Assembly: GCA_025936595.1 (NCBI GenBank)
Contig: JAICTB010000051.1
Location: 1-11,821 of the forward strand
DNA from: Thermoleophilia bacterium
Lineage (GTDB): Bacteria > Actinomycetota > Thermoleophilia > Gaiellales > Gaiellaceae
DNA: 11,821 nucleotides
Direction: 5' to 3'
Shown here one piece after another: positions 6,235 to 11,821 of this stretch; the first letter of the stretch is position 1; each line of letters opens with the position of its first letter. A program made the position numbers and the translations under genes. The notes below the pieces were generated by a model that saw nothing but the letters and a program-made list of their open reading frames with translations, did no database searches and had not been told where the DNA came from.

Positions 6235-7706
6235 CAGACGATCTCCACCCGACGCTCGCCGAGGAGCCCGTTCGGTCGCAGGATCATCAGCGCGATCAGG
6301 ATCAGCCCGAGCACGATGTAACGCGCGGGCTCCGGCTTCGCGAGCATCACGTTCTCCCAGACGAACGCCGACAGGTAGAGCGTCGGCACCAGAGCGACCA
6401 GACGCAGACGGCCGTGCAGCGTCGTCACGAGGAGCGTTGCGGCGATGAGGCCGATGTAGGAGACGGGCGGGATCCAGCTCGCGAGCTGCGCAGGATGCAC
6501 GACCCAGTGGTCGACCGCGCCCGCGAATCCGCCGGCCTTCTCGCCTGACACCCACGATGCGTCAATCGCACGCGCGAGCTCGTGCACGGCGAAGCCGAAC
6601 GCGATCGTCGCGGCGGCGGCGACACCCAGTGTCCTCGAGCGCCGTGCTGCGAGGCCGACGCCTCCGATGAGGACGGCGAAGAAGATGATGCGCGACTTGC
6701 CGGGATCGCGGAGCATCTCGAGCAGCGGGCTGATGATCAGCGCACCGGCGACGACGCCCGGCTGGCTGCCCGAGCCGCCGAGGATGACCATCGTGTACAC
6801 GGTGATCAGCAGCACGAAGTAGAACGTGAGCGGGAACACGCTCGCGTTCAGCGCCGCGAAGAGCGTTCCCGTGAGTGCGGCGACCGCCGCGCCGAACGAG
6901 AAGCTCATGAGCTTCAGCCAGTTGACCGGCATCCCCATCGCCTCCGCCGCGAGCGGATCCTCGCGCAGCGACCGCCAGGCGCGCCCCGTGCGCGACGAGT
7001 TGACGAAGCGAAGCGCAACGAAGACGACGGCGAAGAACCCGAGCGCGACGTAGAAGTACGAGACGGCGAACACTCCCTGGTGCTGCACGGTCAGGTCGTG
7101 GCCGAAGAGGTGCAGCGGGTCGATCCGCAGGATCCCGTTCGGGCCGCCCGTCAGGTTGTGTCCGAAGGCGGAATCGCCGTTCGTCATCACCGTCTGGAAG
7201 AGCTGCAGGAAGAAGAGCGTCACGATCGCGAGGTAGTCGCCGGTGAGCCGTCGCGACGGCAGCCCGAGCAGGAAGCCGACGACGGCGCCGATGACGACGA
7301 CGACCGGGACCGCAACGAGCGTCGGCAGGTGGACGCCGAACTTGTCGGAGTCGAGGAGCGCGTATGCGTAGGCGCCGACGCCGTAGAACGCGACGTAACC
7401 GAGGTCGAGCAACCCGCCCCAGCCGACGACCACGTTCAGCCCGAGCGCGAGCAGCATGTAGAGAACGGTGTCGAAGCCCACGCGCCGCACGTAGCCGCTC
7501 GACTCGACCACCGGCAGGAGCGACATCGCGGCGATGAAGAGCACGAGCCACGCCCACCACGGCACGATCCGCAGCCGCTCCTCGACGGTGCGCAGCGGCC
7601 CCACCGGCATGAGCCGCCGCGCCGCGTGCCGCGCGACCCACTCGTCCTGCCCGACCGCCGGCCCACTCGCGGGGATGCTCGAGGAGTGCGGCGTTGAGTC
7701 CGTCAC
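6234..7706 (-). CDS. livM: Branched-chain amino acid-type ABC transporter permease LivM, with long C-terminal insertion
   Basis: 490-residue membrane permease. A hydrophilic N-terminal tail (1-48) precedes about ten hydrophobic segments. Family landmarks are LALGLNVVVGWGGLLDLGYVAFYGVGAY (start at 86), the cytoplasmic coupling loop with EDPLAAEAMGM (249-259), the GGSGSQPGVVAGA loop (310-322) and the terminal RPNGLLGERR. Typical LivM proteins are around 320-420 residues and run quickly from the glycine loop to RPxGL. Here about 100 residues with extra hydrophobic segments (roughly 355-460) intervene, as if an added membrane module sits before the last helix. The start is GTG at 7706, four bases after the livH stop, with AAGG at the end of livH as ribosome binding site. 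It forms the membrane channel with LivH. Confidence 0.93.
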   Translation of the reverse strand: MTDSTPHSSSIPASGPAVGQDEWVARHAARRLMPVGPLRTVEERLRIVPWWAWLVLFIAAMSLLPVVESSGYVRRVGFDTVLYMLLALGLNVVVGWGGLLDLGYVAFYGVGAYAYALLDSDKFGVHLPTLVAVPVVVVIGAVVGFLLGLPSRRLTGDYLAIVTLFFLQLFQTVMTNGDSAFGHNLTGGPNGILRIDPLHLFGHDLTVQHQGVFAVSYFYVALGFFAVVFVALRFVNSSRTGRAWRSLREDPLAAEAMGMPVNWLKLMSFSFGAAVAALTGTLFAALNASVFPLTFYFVLLITVYTMVILGGSGSQPGVVAGALIISPLLEMLRDPGKSRIIFFAVLIGGVGLAARRSRTLGVAAAATIAFGFAVHELARAIDASWVSGEKAGGFAGAVDHWVVHPAQLASWIPPVSYIGLIAATLLVTTLHGRLRLVALVPTLYLSAFVWENVMLAKPEPARYIVLGLILIALMILRPNGLLGERRVEIV

Positions 7707-7710
7707 TGGG

Positions 7711-8634
7711 TCATACCTTGCTGATGTCCGGGCGTCCGAGGAGACCCTGCGGGCGGAAGATCATGAACGCAATCAGGATCGAGAAGACGACGAGGTCGGA
7801 CCACTTGGTCGAGACGTAGCCCTGCGTGTAGGACTCGGCGAAGCCGAGGATCAGGCCCCCGGCCATCGCGCCCGGGATCGAGCCGATGCCGCCGATCACG
7901 GCGGCGGTGAAGCCCTTCAGCCCGGCGACGAAGCCGATCGAGACGGTCGTAGGGACGCGGACGGCGAAGAGGACGCCTGCGGCGCCTGCGAGCGCCGAGC
8001 CGAGGACGAACGTGAAGACGATCACGCGATCGATGTCGATGCCCATCATCGCAGCCGCCTCGCGGTCGAACGACGTCGCGCGCATCGCCTTGCCGGTACG
8101 TGTGCGGTTGACGAGGAACCACAGCAGCACCATCAGGACGAACGCGGCGACGATCGTGATGATCCGCAGCAGCGGCACCCGGACGTTGCCGATGTCGATC
8201 CCCCGCAGATAGAGCGCGCCGTTCGAGAGATCGAAGGTGTTGTAGTTTCGCGGGTCGGCGCCGAAGAGGAGCTGCATCGAGTTCGCGAGGAAGAACGAGA
8301 CGCCGAGCGCGCTGATCAGCGGTGCGATGCGCGGTGCATCGCGGAGCGGCCGGTAGGCGAACCGCTCGATCACGACGCCGAGCGTGGCGCACCCGGCCAT
8401 CGCGGCGAACGTGATGATGACGAGCAGGGCCCACACGGGCACGACTGGGTTGTCGGTCCCGCCGAGCAGCTGCAGCACGCCGAAGCCGATGAACGAGCCG
8501 ACCATGAAGACGTCGCCGTGCGCGAAGTTCAGGAGCTTCAGCACCCCGTAGATGAGCGTGTAGCCGAGCGCGATCAGCGCGTAGACGCTGCCGAGCGTGA
8601 GTGCATCGACGGTGAGCTGGGTGAATTGATCCAC
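7711..8634 (-). CDS. livH: Branched-chain amino acid-type ABC transporter permease LivH
   Basis: 307-residue inner-membrane permease, standard LivH length, with about eight hydrophobic segments. The N-terminus LTLGSVYALIALGYTLIYGVLKLLNFAHGDVFMVG (from 12) is diagnostic. The cytoplasmic loop contacting the ATPases contains RTRTGKAMRATSFDREAAAMMG (177-198), then the glycine loop GGIGSIPGAMAGG (248-260) and the terminal RPQGLLG. The start is GTG at 8632-8634, reading MDQFTQL, which matches the family N-terminus; its ribosome binding site is weak (upstream CGAACAGCTTCC). A strong GC-rich hairpin lies between it and the upstream livK, so it is probably expressed at a lower level than the binding protein. 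Forms the translocation pore together with LivM. Confidence 0.95.
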   Translation of the reverse strand: MDQFTQLTVDALTLGSVYALIALGYTLIYGVLKLLNFAHGDVFMVGSFIGFGVLQLLGGTDNPVVPVWALLVIITFAAMAGCATLGVVIERFAYRPLRDAPRIAPLISALGVSFFLANSMQLLFGADPRNYNTFDLSNGALYLRGIDIGNVRVPLLRIITIVAAFVLMVLLWFLVNRTRTGKAMRATSFDREAAAMMGIDIDRVIVFTFVLGSALAGAAGVLFAVRVPTTVSIGFVAGLKGFTAAVIGGIGSIPGAMAGGLILGFAESYTQGYVSTKWSDLVVFSILIAFMIFRPQGLLGRPDISKV

Positions 8635-8652
8635 GGAAGCTGTTCGATATGT

Positions 8653-8684
8653 CAGGGGCGGCCCGATCGCTCGGGCCGCCCCTG
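8653..8684 (-). terminator. Strong GC hairpin between livK and livH (attenuator or RNA-stabilising stem)
   Basis: A perfect 14-bp inverted repeat (CAGGGGCGGCCCGA and its complement TCGGGCCGCCCCTG) with a 4-base loop lies in the 73-bp gap between the livK stop and the livH start. On the transcribed minus strand no run of U follows the stem (the next bases are ACATATCG), so it is not a textbook intrinsic terminator. Position and strength fit partial termination, or protection of the livK message from 3' exonucleases, giving more binding protein than permease, as is known for other binding-protein operons. Confidence 0.75.
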
Positions 8685-8707
8685 GAGTGCCGCTACTTCC
8701 TCGCCGG

Positions 8708-9895
8708 CTAGCCGACGAGCTTGTACGAGCCGTCCTGCTGAATCTTGAAGATGTAGAACTTCGCGTTTAGCGGATCGTTCGACTTCGTCGAGAAGGCAAA
8801 CTTGCCGCCGAGGATCCAGTTCGAGATCTTCACCCTCTTCATCTGGCGCAGGACGTCGTGCCGGTTCTTGATCACGCCGTGATCAGCCGCACACGCCCGC
8901 TTGATCGCAGACAGCATGATCTGGACGGCCCCGTAGCTGGGCGGGCCGAAGGAACCGACCGTGGACTTGGGGTTGTCCTTCTTCCAGCCGGCGATGATCT
9001 TCGCATCGGCCTTGATGCCGGTGATGTCCGGAGCGAAGTTCGACACGTACGAGCCGGGCGCCTTGAACTGACCCGGGCCGTTCGAACCGTCACCGCCGAA
9101 CACCTTCGCCTTCTTGCCCTGCTCGAGCAGCTGCTGCGCGAACGTCTGCGCGTCGCCCGGCTTCTGCGTCGGGAAGAAGACGATGTCCGCGTCGTTCGGC
9201 ACCTTCGTCACGAAGGCCGAGTAGTCGGTCGTCGTGTTGGAGGCCGAGAGGCGCGTCGTGGAGACACCGCCCGCCTTCAGCGTCCGCTCGACGGCGGCCG
9301 CGAGGCCGGTCGAGTACGGCTCCTGGAAGTCCATGATCACGACCTTCTTGACGTGCAGCGTCTTGATCATGTAGTTCGCGTCAGTCGGGCCCTGGATGTA
9401 GTCGCCCGGCACGTCGCGGAAGAACGCCGGCGTACCCTCGAGCTTGCCGTTTTCCCTCTTCGTCAGGTCGGTCTTCGTCGCCGAGGGCGAGATGTGCGCA
9501 AGACCGGCCTGGAAGAACGTCTGCGTCGCGGCCACGACTGCGCCCGACGTCGAGGGGCCGATGATCCCGACGACCTTGCGGTCGCCGACGTACTTCTGGG
9601 CGAGCGTCTGCGCCACCGCGGCGCCCTGCTCGACCGGTGTGTCGCCCATCACGAGCTGGATCTTCAGGTGCATGGCCGGTGCGAGTGTCTTCACCGCGTA
9701 CTTCGCCCAGCTGCCCTGCTCGTTCCCCAGGAAGCCCGCGCCGCCCGTCAGGGGCGTCAGGAACGCGATCTTCATGGTGCCCTTGCAGCTGACCCCGGCA
9801 GCGATCGCCGACGAGCCTTTCTGCGCTCCTTGCGCGCTCGCGGCGACGACCGAGGTCGCAAGCACCGCGAGTGCCAGGCCGATGGCCTTCTTCAT
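8708..9895 (-). CDS. livK: Branched-chain amino acid-type ABC transporter substrate-binding protein LivK-like
   Basis: 395-residue periplasmic-binding-fold type I protein (Leu/Ile/Val-binding family) that captures the substrate outside the membrane. The N-terminus MKKAIGLALAVLATSVVAASA is a signal peptide with a likely cleavage after ASA (residue 21). The mature protein begins near IAFLTPLTGGAGFLGNEQGSWAKYAV (43-68), the family opening with the substrate-contacting loop. VVGIIGPSTSGAVVAATQTFFQAG and HISPSATKTDLT are typical of the N-lobe. The Cys at 37 lies in GVSC, which is not a good lipobox, so membrane anchoring is doubtful. The start is ATG 9895, not the further upstream in-frame codon at 9922, because AAGGAGG sits 8 bases before 9895 and the signal peptide begins there. 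First gene of the transporter cluster. Ligand specificity is unknown. Confidence 0.94.
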   Translation of the reverse strand: MKKAIGLALAVLATSVVAASAQGAQKGSSAIAAGVSCKGTMKIAFLTPLTGGAGFLGNEQGSWAKYAVKTLAPAMHLKIQLVMGDTPVEQGAAVAQTLAQKYVGDRKVVGIIGPSTSGAVVAATQTFFQAGLAHISPSATKTDLTKRENGKLEGTPAFFRDVPGDYIQGPTDANYMIKTLHVKKVVIMDFQEPYSTGLAAAVERTLKAGGVSTTRLSASNTTTDYSAFVTKVPNDADIVFFPTQKPGDAQTFAQQLLEQGKKAKVFGGDGSNGPGQFKAPGSYVSNFAPDITGIKADAKIIAGWKKDNPKSTVGSFGPPSYGAVQIMLSAIKRACAADHGVIKNRHDVLRQMKRVKISNWILGGKFAFSTKSNDPLNAKFYIFKIQQDGSYKLVG

Positions 9896-9903
9896 TTGTT
9901 CGT

Positions 9904-9910
9904 CCTCCTT
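9904..9910 (-). promoter_or_regulatory. Strong ribosome binding site of livK
   Basis: AAGGAGG on the minus strand, 8 bases before the ATG at 9895, matches the anti-Shine-Dalgarno almost perfectly and fixes the livK start. Most other genes in this window have weak or no such site, which fits high synthesis of the binding protein. Confidence 0.85.
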
Positions 9911-9922
9911 GCCCAGGGGCAA
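9909..9922 (-). repeat. Small inverted repeat touching the livK ribosome binding site
   Basis: TTGCCCCTGGGCAA on the minus strand has perfectly complementary 6-base arms around two bases. Its 3' arm shares the first two A residues of the AAGGAGG ribosome binding site. As RNA it could form a 5-bp stem with a 4-base loop directly upstream of the site; as DNA it could be a small operator. Function is not established. Confidence 0.35.
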
Positions 9923-9957
9923 TGCGTACGTCAGGGGGGTTTTGCGCTTGAGCGTCG

Positions 9958-9986
9958 AGTCTCCCGGGTCCCTCGCACGGTGTCAA
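9958..9986 (-). promoter_or_regulatory. Candidate livK promoter
   Basis: A perfect -35 hexamer TTGACA (9981-9986, minus strand) stands in the only sizeable non-coding gap upstream of livK. At a 17-bp spacing the -10 position reads GAGACT, a poor match, so either the promoter depends on an activator or the -35 match is fortuitous. It would give a leader of about 55 bases containing the ribosome binding site. The gap between the livK and SnoaL-like genes (9896-10011) holds no gene. Confidence 0.35.
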
Positions 9987-9993
9987 TGATCAA

Positions 9994-10012
9994 ATCCGCC
10001 TGGAGGGCGGAT
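9994..10012 (-). terminator. Weak terminator-like hairpin after the SnoaL-like gene
   Basis: Arms ATCCGCC and GGCGGAT form a 7-bp stem with a 5-base loop, beginning at the stop codon of the SnoaL-like gene. On the minus strand TTGATCATTG follows, only partly U-rich. It could end the SnoaL-like transcript before the livK promoter. Confidence 0.45.
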
Positions 10013-10404
10013 CAGCCGGCGAGCGCCTCGATCCAGCCCGCCGTGTCCAGAAACTGCCGGAACCTGGTCGCCCGCTCGTCGCGGAGGGTCCAGACGTGCA
10101 CGAACGGCACGTCGAGGCGCTTGCCGGTTCCCTTCGCCGTGCCGCGGTAGCGCCCGAGGACGACCAGCTCGTCGCCGGCGTCGAGGATCTCGTCCGGCAG
10201 CGCACTGAACTCCGACCACCACTCCGCGTCCAGCGGCTCGAACACGTTCCGCCGCACCTCGTCGCGGCCCCGGTAGAGACCGCCGTGCGGCAGCCCCTGC
10301 GCCTGGTGCCACTCGATCTCGGGATCGAGGTCGGCGAGGACGGCGTCGAGGTCGCCGCGCTCGAAGGCCTCGTACGAGCGCCGCACGATCTCGAGGTTGC
10401 TCAT
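10012..10404 (-). CDS. SnoaL-like / nuclear transport factor 2 fold small protein
   Basis: 130-residue cone-shaped alpha+beta-barrel protein of the SnoaL/ketosteroid-isomerase-like superfamily. The N-terminal helix pattern NLEIVRRSYEAFERGDLDAVLADLDPEIEWHQ (3-34) is characteristic, followed by GLYRGRDEVRRNVFEPL and strands ending FVHVWTLRDERATRFRQFLDTAGWIEALAG. The length is typical. These proteins bind small hydrophobic molecules, and some are isomerases, cyclases or hydrolases; no reaction can be assigned from residues here. The ATG at 10402-10404 gives the normal family start. No ribosome binding site precedes it; instead a TAACCT box lies six bases upstream, as in leaderless promoters. It is divergent from the bicupin gene, with start codons only 20 bp apart, so the two are probably co-regulated. 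It is separated from livK by a weak hairpin. Confidence 0.88.
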   Translation of the reverse strand: MSNLEIVRRSYEAFERGDLDAVLADLDPEIEWHQAQGLPHGGLYRGRDEVRRNVFEPLDAEWWSEFSALPDEILDAGDELVVLGRYRGTAKGTGKRLDVPFVHVWTLRDERATRFRQFLDTAGWIEALAG

Positions 10405-10406
10405 GC

Positions 10407-10419
10407 ACGTAGGTTACGT
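10407..10419. promoter_or_regulatory. Symmetric element: possible bidirectional leaderless promoter
   Basis: ACGTAGGTTACGT is a 13-bp dyad (arms ACGTA/TACGT) filling most of the space between the divergent starts at 10404 (minus) and 10424 (plus). Each strand has a TAnnnT box: TAGGTT at 10410-10415 on the plus strand, 8 bases before its ATG, and TAACCT at 10411-10416 on the minus strand, 6 bases before its ATG. These spacings place transcription starts on or next to both start codons, as in leaderless actinobacterial and Deinococcus genes. No clear -35 boxes are seen. Prediction only. Confidence 0.5.
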
Positions 10420-10423
10420 CTCG

Positions 10424-11092
10424 ATGCGCTACGCGATGCACGAATCCGACGCGGACGGGGGCCGGCTCTTCGCCGCCCCTGCGCTCACCCAGCGCGTCGC
10501 CCGCCTCGCGGGCGAGCGCGGCGACGAAGGTTCCGACGAGGTTCTCTACGTGCTCGAGGGCGGCGGCAGCGCGACGATCGCCGGCGAGCGGCACGAGCTG
10601 CGCCCCGGCACGGCGGTCTTCGTCGCCAGGGGGACGCCGTGGTCGGCCGAAGGAGATGCCCGCGCGGTCTCGGTGCTCGCCCACGATCCCGTGCCGGCCT
10701 CCGCGACCCACGCCGTGCTCGACCTGACGGCGGCCGACCGCGGAACCGCCACGGCGGGCCGCGAGTTCCTCCTCGGAGCGACGCCCGCGGTCGGCTGCGC
10801 CTCCGTGACGCAGTTCGTCGGGCTGATCCCGCCGGGCCGCGCGCCCGATCACTTCCACCACTACGACGAAGTGATCTACGTGCTCGAGGGCGAAGGCTTC
10901 CTCGAGATCGACGGTGAGCAGGCGCCGATCAGGGCCGGGTCGTGCATTCACCTGCCCCGCACGCTCGTCCACTGCCTCGCGAACACGGGGGCCGGGGAGA
11001 TGCGCGTGCTCGGAGTCTTCACGCCGGCGGGCTCGCCGGCCGAGGCCTACTACCCCGACGGCACCCTCGCCGTCCTGCCGGAAAGGATGTAA
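10424..11092 (+). CDS. Two-domain cupin (bicupin) protein
   Basis: 222 residues with two cupin barrels. The N-terminal barrel (about 35-90: DEVLYVLEGGGSATIAGERHELRPGTAVFVARGTPW) keeps the glycine turns but has no HxH metal pair. The C-terminal barrel has H143 and H145 with E149 in DHFHHYDEVIYVLEG, and H183 in LVHCLANTG, a full 3-His/1-Glu site, so only this half should bind metal. This layout resembles bicupin aminohydrolases and dioxygenase-like proteins, but no specific enzyme can be named. The start is uncertain: in-frame TTG 10397, ATG 10403 and ATG 10436 also exist. ATG 10424 is preferred because the earlier codons overlap the start of the divergent SnoaL-like gene and a TAnnnT box lies 8 bases upstream. 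Followed after 2 bases by osmC, so probably co-transcribed with it. Confidence 0.87.
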   Translation: MRYAMHESDADGGRLFAAPALTQRVARLAGERGDEGSDEVLYVLEGGGSATIAGERHELRPGTAVFVARGTPWSAEGDARAVSVLAHDPVPASATHAVLDLTAADRGTATAGREFLLGATPAVGCASVTQFVGLIPPGRAPDHFHHYDEVIYVLEGEGFLEIDGEQAPIRAGSCIHLPRTLVHCLANTGAGEMRVLGVFTPAGSPAEAYYPDGTLAVLPERM

Positions 11093-11094
11093 CG

Positions 11095-11553
11095 ATGCCG
11101 AGAATCGAGCGCACAGCCGAGGTCACGTGGGACGGCAACGTCGCCCGCGGGACCGGCGGGATCACCGCCGCGTCAGGTGCTTTCAGCGCGCTGCCGTTCT
11201 CGCTGCCGACGAGGATCGGGGCCGCAGCGGGAAAGACGAGCCCCGAGGAGCTGCTCGCCGCCGCGCACGCCGGCTGCTTCGCGATGTCGCTCGCGAGCGA
11301 GCTCACGACCGACGGCACGCCCCCCGGCCACCTCGACGTGCGCTGCACGATCGTGATGGACGAGGTGCCGGGCGAGGGTCATCAGATCGTCGGCTCGAAC
11401 GTCCTCGTGCGCGCCGAGGCGGACGGTGCCTCGGACGAAGCGCTCGCCGCCGCGCTCGCGCGCGCCCACGCGAGCTGCTCCTTCTCGACCCTGCTCGGGA
11501 AGGCGGGCGCGGAGGTGAACGTGGAGCTCAGCGCGGCTGCGGCACGATCCTGA
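11095..11553 (+). CDS. osmC: OsmC-type organic hydroperoxide reductase
   Basis: 152-residue OsmC/Ohr-family thiol peroxidase that reduces organic hydroperoxides in the cytoplasm. The peroxidatic cysteine is C61 in TSPEELLAAAHAGCFAMSL (48-66). The second, resolving cysteine is C128 in ARAHASCSFSTLL. The N-terminus (MPRIERTAEVTWDGNVARGTGGI) resembles OsmC proper rather than Ohr. The start at ATG 11095 is two bases after the bicupin stop, with AAAGGA at the end of that gene as ribosome binding site. The last 26 bases overlap, in antisense, the 3' end of the peroxiredoxin gene. Pairing with a peroxiredoxin points to a peroxide-defence neighbourhood. Subfamily assignment (OsmC versus YhfA-like) is moderately sure. 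Confidence 0.93.
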   Translation: MPRIERTAEVTWDGNVARGTGGITAASGAFSALPFSLPTRIGAAAGKTSPEELLAAAHAGCFAMSLASELTTDGTPPGHLDVRCTIVMDEVPGEGHQIVGSNVLVRAEADGASDEALAAALARAHASCSFSTLLGKAGAEVNVELSAAAARS

Positions 11554-11821
11554 TGTACGGCCGCGGCTCCCGCCATTCGCCGAAGGTCGCCTGCGCCTCC
11601 TCGTTCGAGACCGAGCCGGAGATGATCACGTCGTCGCCTGGCTGCCACTGCGCGGGCGTCGAGACCTTGTGCTTCGCCGTCAGCTGCAGCGAGTCGATCA
11701 CGCGCAGCACCTCGTCGAAGTTCCGGCCGGTCGACATCGGGTAGACGAGGATCAGCTTGATCGCCTTGTCGGGGCCGATCACGAAGACGTTCCGCACCGT
11801 CTGGTTGTCGGCGGGCGTGCG
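11528..11821 (-). CDS. 1-Cys (Prx6-type) peroxiredoxin, C-terminal part; 5' end outside window
   Basis: Only the last 97 residues lie in the window. The segment TVRNVFVIGPDKAIKLILVY, then STGRNFDEVLRVIDSLQLT, HKVSTPAQWQPGDDVII and the ending PRPYIRIVPQPR match the C-terminal dimerisation region of Prx6/1-Cys peroxiredoxins, which reduce H2O2 and organic peroxides. The peroxidatic Cys near residue 45 would be outside the window and cannot be checked. The GTG at 11795-11797 is in frame but internal (Val in VRNVFVI), and the frame stays open to the edge, so the gene must start further right. Its stop lies inside the osmC coding region (26-bp tail-to-tail overlap). Family assignment is confident. 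Confidence 0.93.
   Translation of the reverse strand, partial: RTPADNQTVRNVFVIGPDKAIKLILVYPMSTGRNFDEVLRVIDSLQLTAKHKVSTPAQWQPGDDVIISGSVSNEEAQATFGEWREPRPYIRIVPQPR

Noticed and set aside
6235..6555. N-terminal extension of livG
   Set aside because: Open frame only. It lies inside livM in another frame, and the conserved LivG start is the ATG at 6234.
8653..8684. Classic rho-independent terminator between livK and livH
   Set aside because: No U-tract after the stem on the transcribed strand, and livH has no obvious promoter of its own, so attenuation or mRNA stabilisation fits better than full termination.
9785..9787. Lipoprotein anchor Cys in LivK (residue 37)
   Set aside because: The preceding residues GVS do not form a lipobox, and a better signal-peptidase I site lies after residue 21.
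9896..9922. Earlier start for livK at 9922
   Set aside because: It would place charged residues before the signal peptide and put the strong AAGGAGG site inside the gene.
5410..10150. Several long plus-strand frames (for example 5410-6321, 6582-7697, 7534-8748, 8858-10150) over the liv genes
   Set aside because: Arg/Asp/Glu/His-rich translations without motifs, all opposite well-recognised liv genes.
3614..11092. Purine/ureide degradation cluster (Mo hydroxylase, class V aminotransferase, bicupin)
   Set aside because: The PLP protein resembles epimerase/desulfurase types rather than ureidoglycine-glyoxylate aminotransferase, the bicupin lies on the other strand beyond two promoters, and no allantoinase or urate enzyme is present.
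1..11821. CRISPR array, tRNA/rRNA, insertion sequence or phage genes
   Set aside because: No regularly spaced repeats, no transposase or integrase motifs and no structured RNA gene were seen; the window is almost fully covered by protein genes.

Overview
The window is high-GC bacterial DNA with strong G/C third-position bias, so every real gene has long open frames on its opposite strand. The combination of a branched-chain-type (HAAT) ABC transporter, a CO-dehydrogenase-like molybdenum hydroxylase, GTG/TTG starts and apparently leaderless promoters with TAnnnT -10 boxes suggests a high-GC actinobacterial lineage, perhaps Thermoleophilia-like. That placement is inference; no rRNA or other marker gene is present.

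Layout. Positions 1-9895 hold nine consecutive minus-strand genes, given here in transcription order (right to left): livK (substrate-binding protein), a GC-rich hairpin, livH and livM (permeases), livG and livF (ATPases), a class V PLP enzyme whose TTG start lies inside the end of livF, a short AT-rich promoter region with two dyads, then the three subunits of a molybdenum hydroxylase: FAD subunit, 2Fe-2S subunit and molybdopterin subunit. The last runs off the left edge only just after its catalytic glutamate. Junctions are overlapping or nearly so throughout except at the hairpin (livK/livH) and the promoter (PLP enzyme/FAD subunit).

Positions 10012-11553 hold a minus-strand SnoaL-like small protein, a divergent plus-strand bicupin and an OsmC-type hydroperoxide reductase. 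The first two start only 20 bp apart around a symmetric element that could be a bidirectional leaderless promoter. At the right edge the 3' part of a Prx6-type 1-Cys peroxiredoxin converges on osmC and overlaps it by 26 bp.

How the genes may work together (inference): the ABC system imports a small, possibly nitrogenous or amino-acid-like compound. The PLP enzyme, translationally coupled to the transporter, and the molybdenum hydroxylase then process it. The hydroxylase is not a canonical CO dehydrogenase: its active-site loop reads APCSPNRGYSR, with Gly where form I CoxL carries the copper-ligating Cys. Its own promoter carries an operator-like dyad over the -10 box and a perfect 20-bp palindrome in activator position, which suggests substrate-responsive control by a regulator outside the window. 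The most interesting item is therefore this transporter / PLP enzyme / Mo-hydroxylase island of unknown substrate. I found no tRNA, rRNA, CRISPR array, insertion sequence or phage gene.
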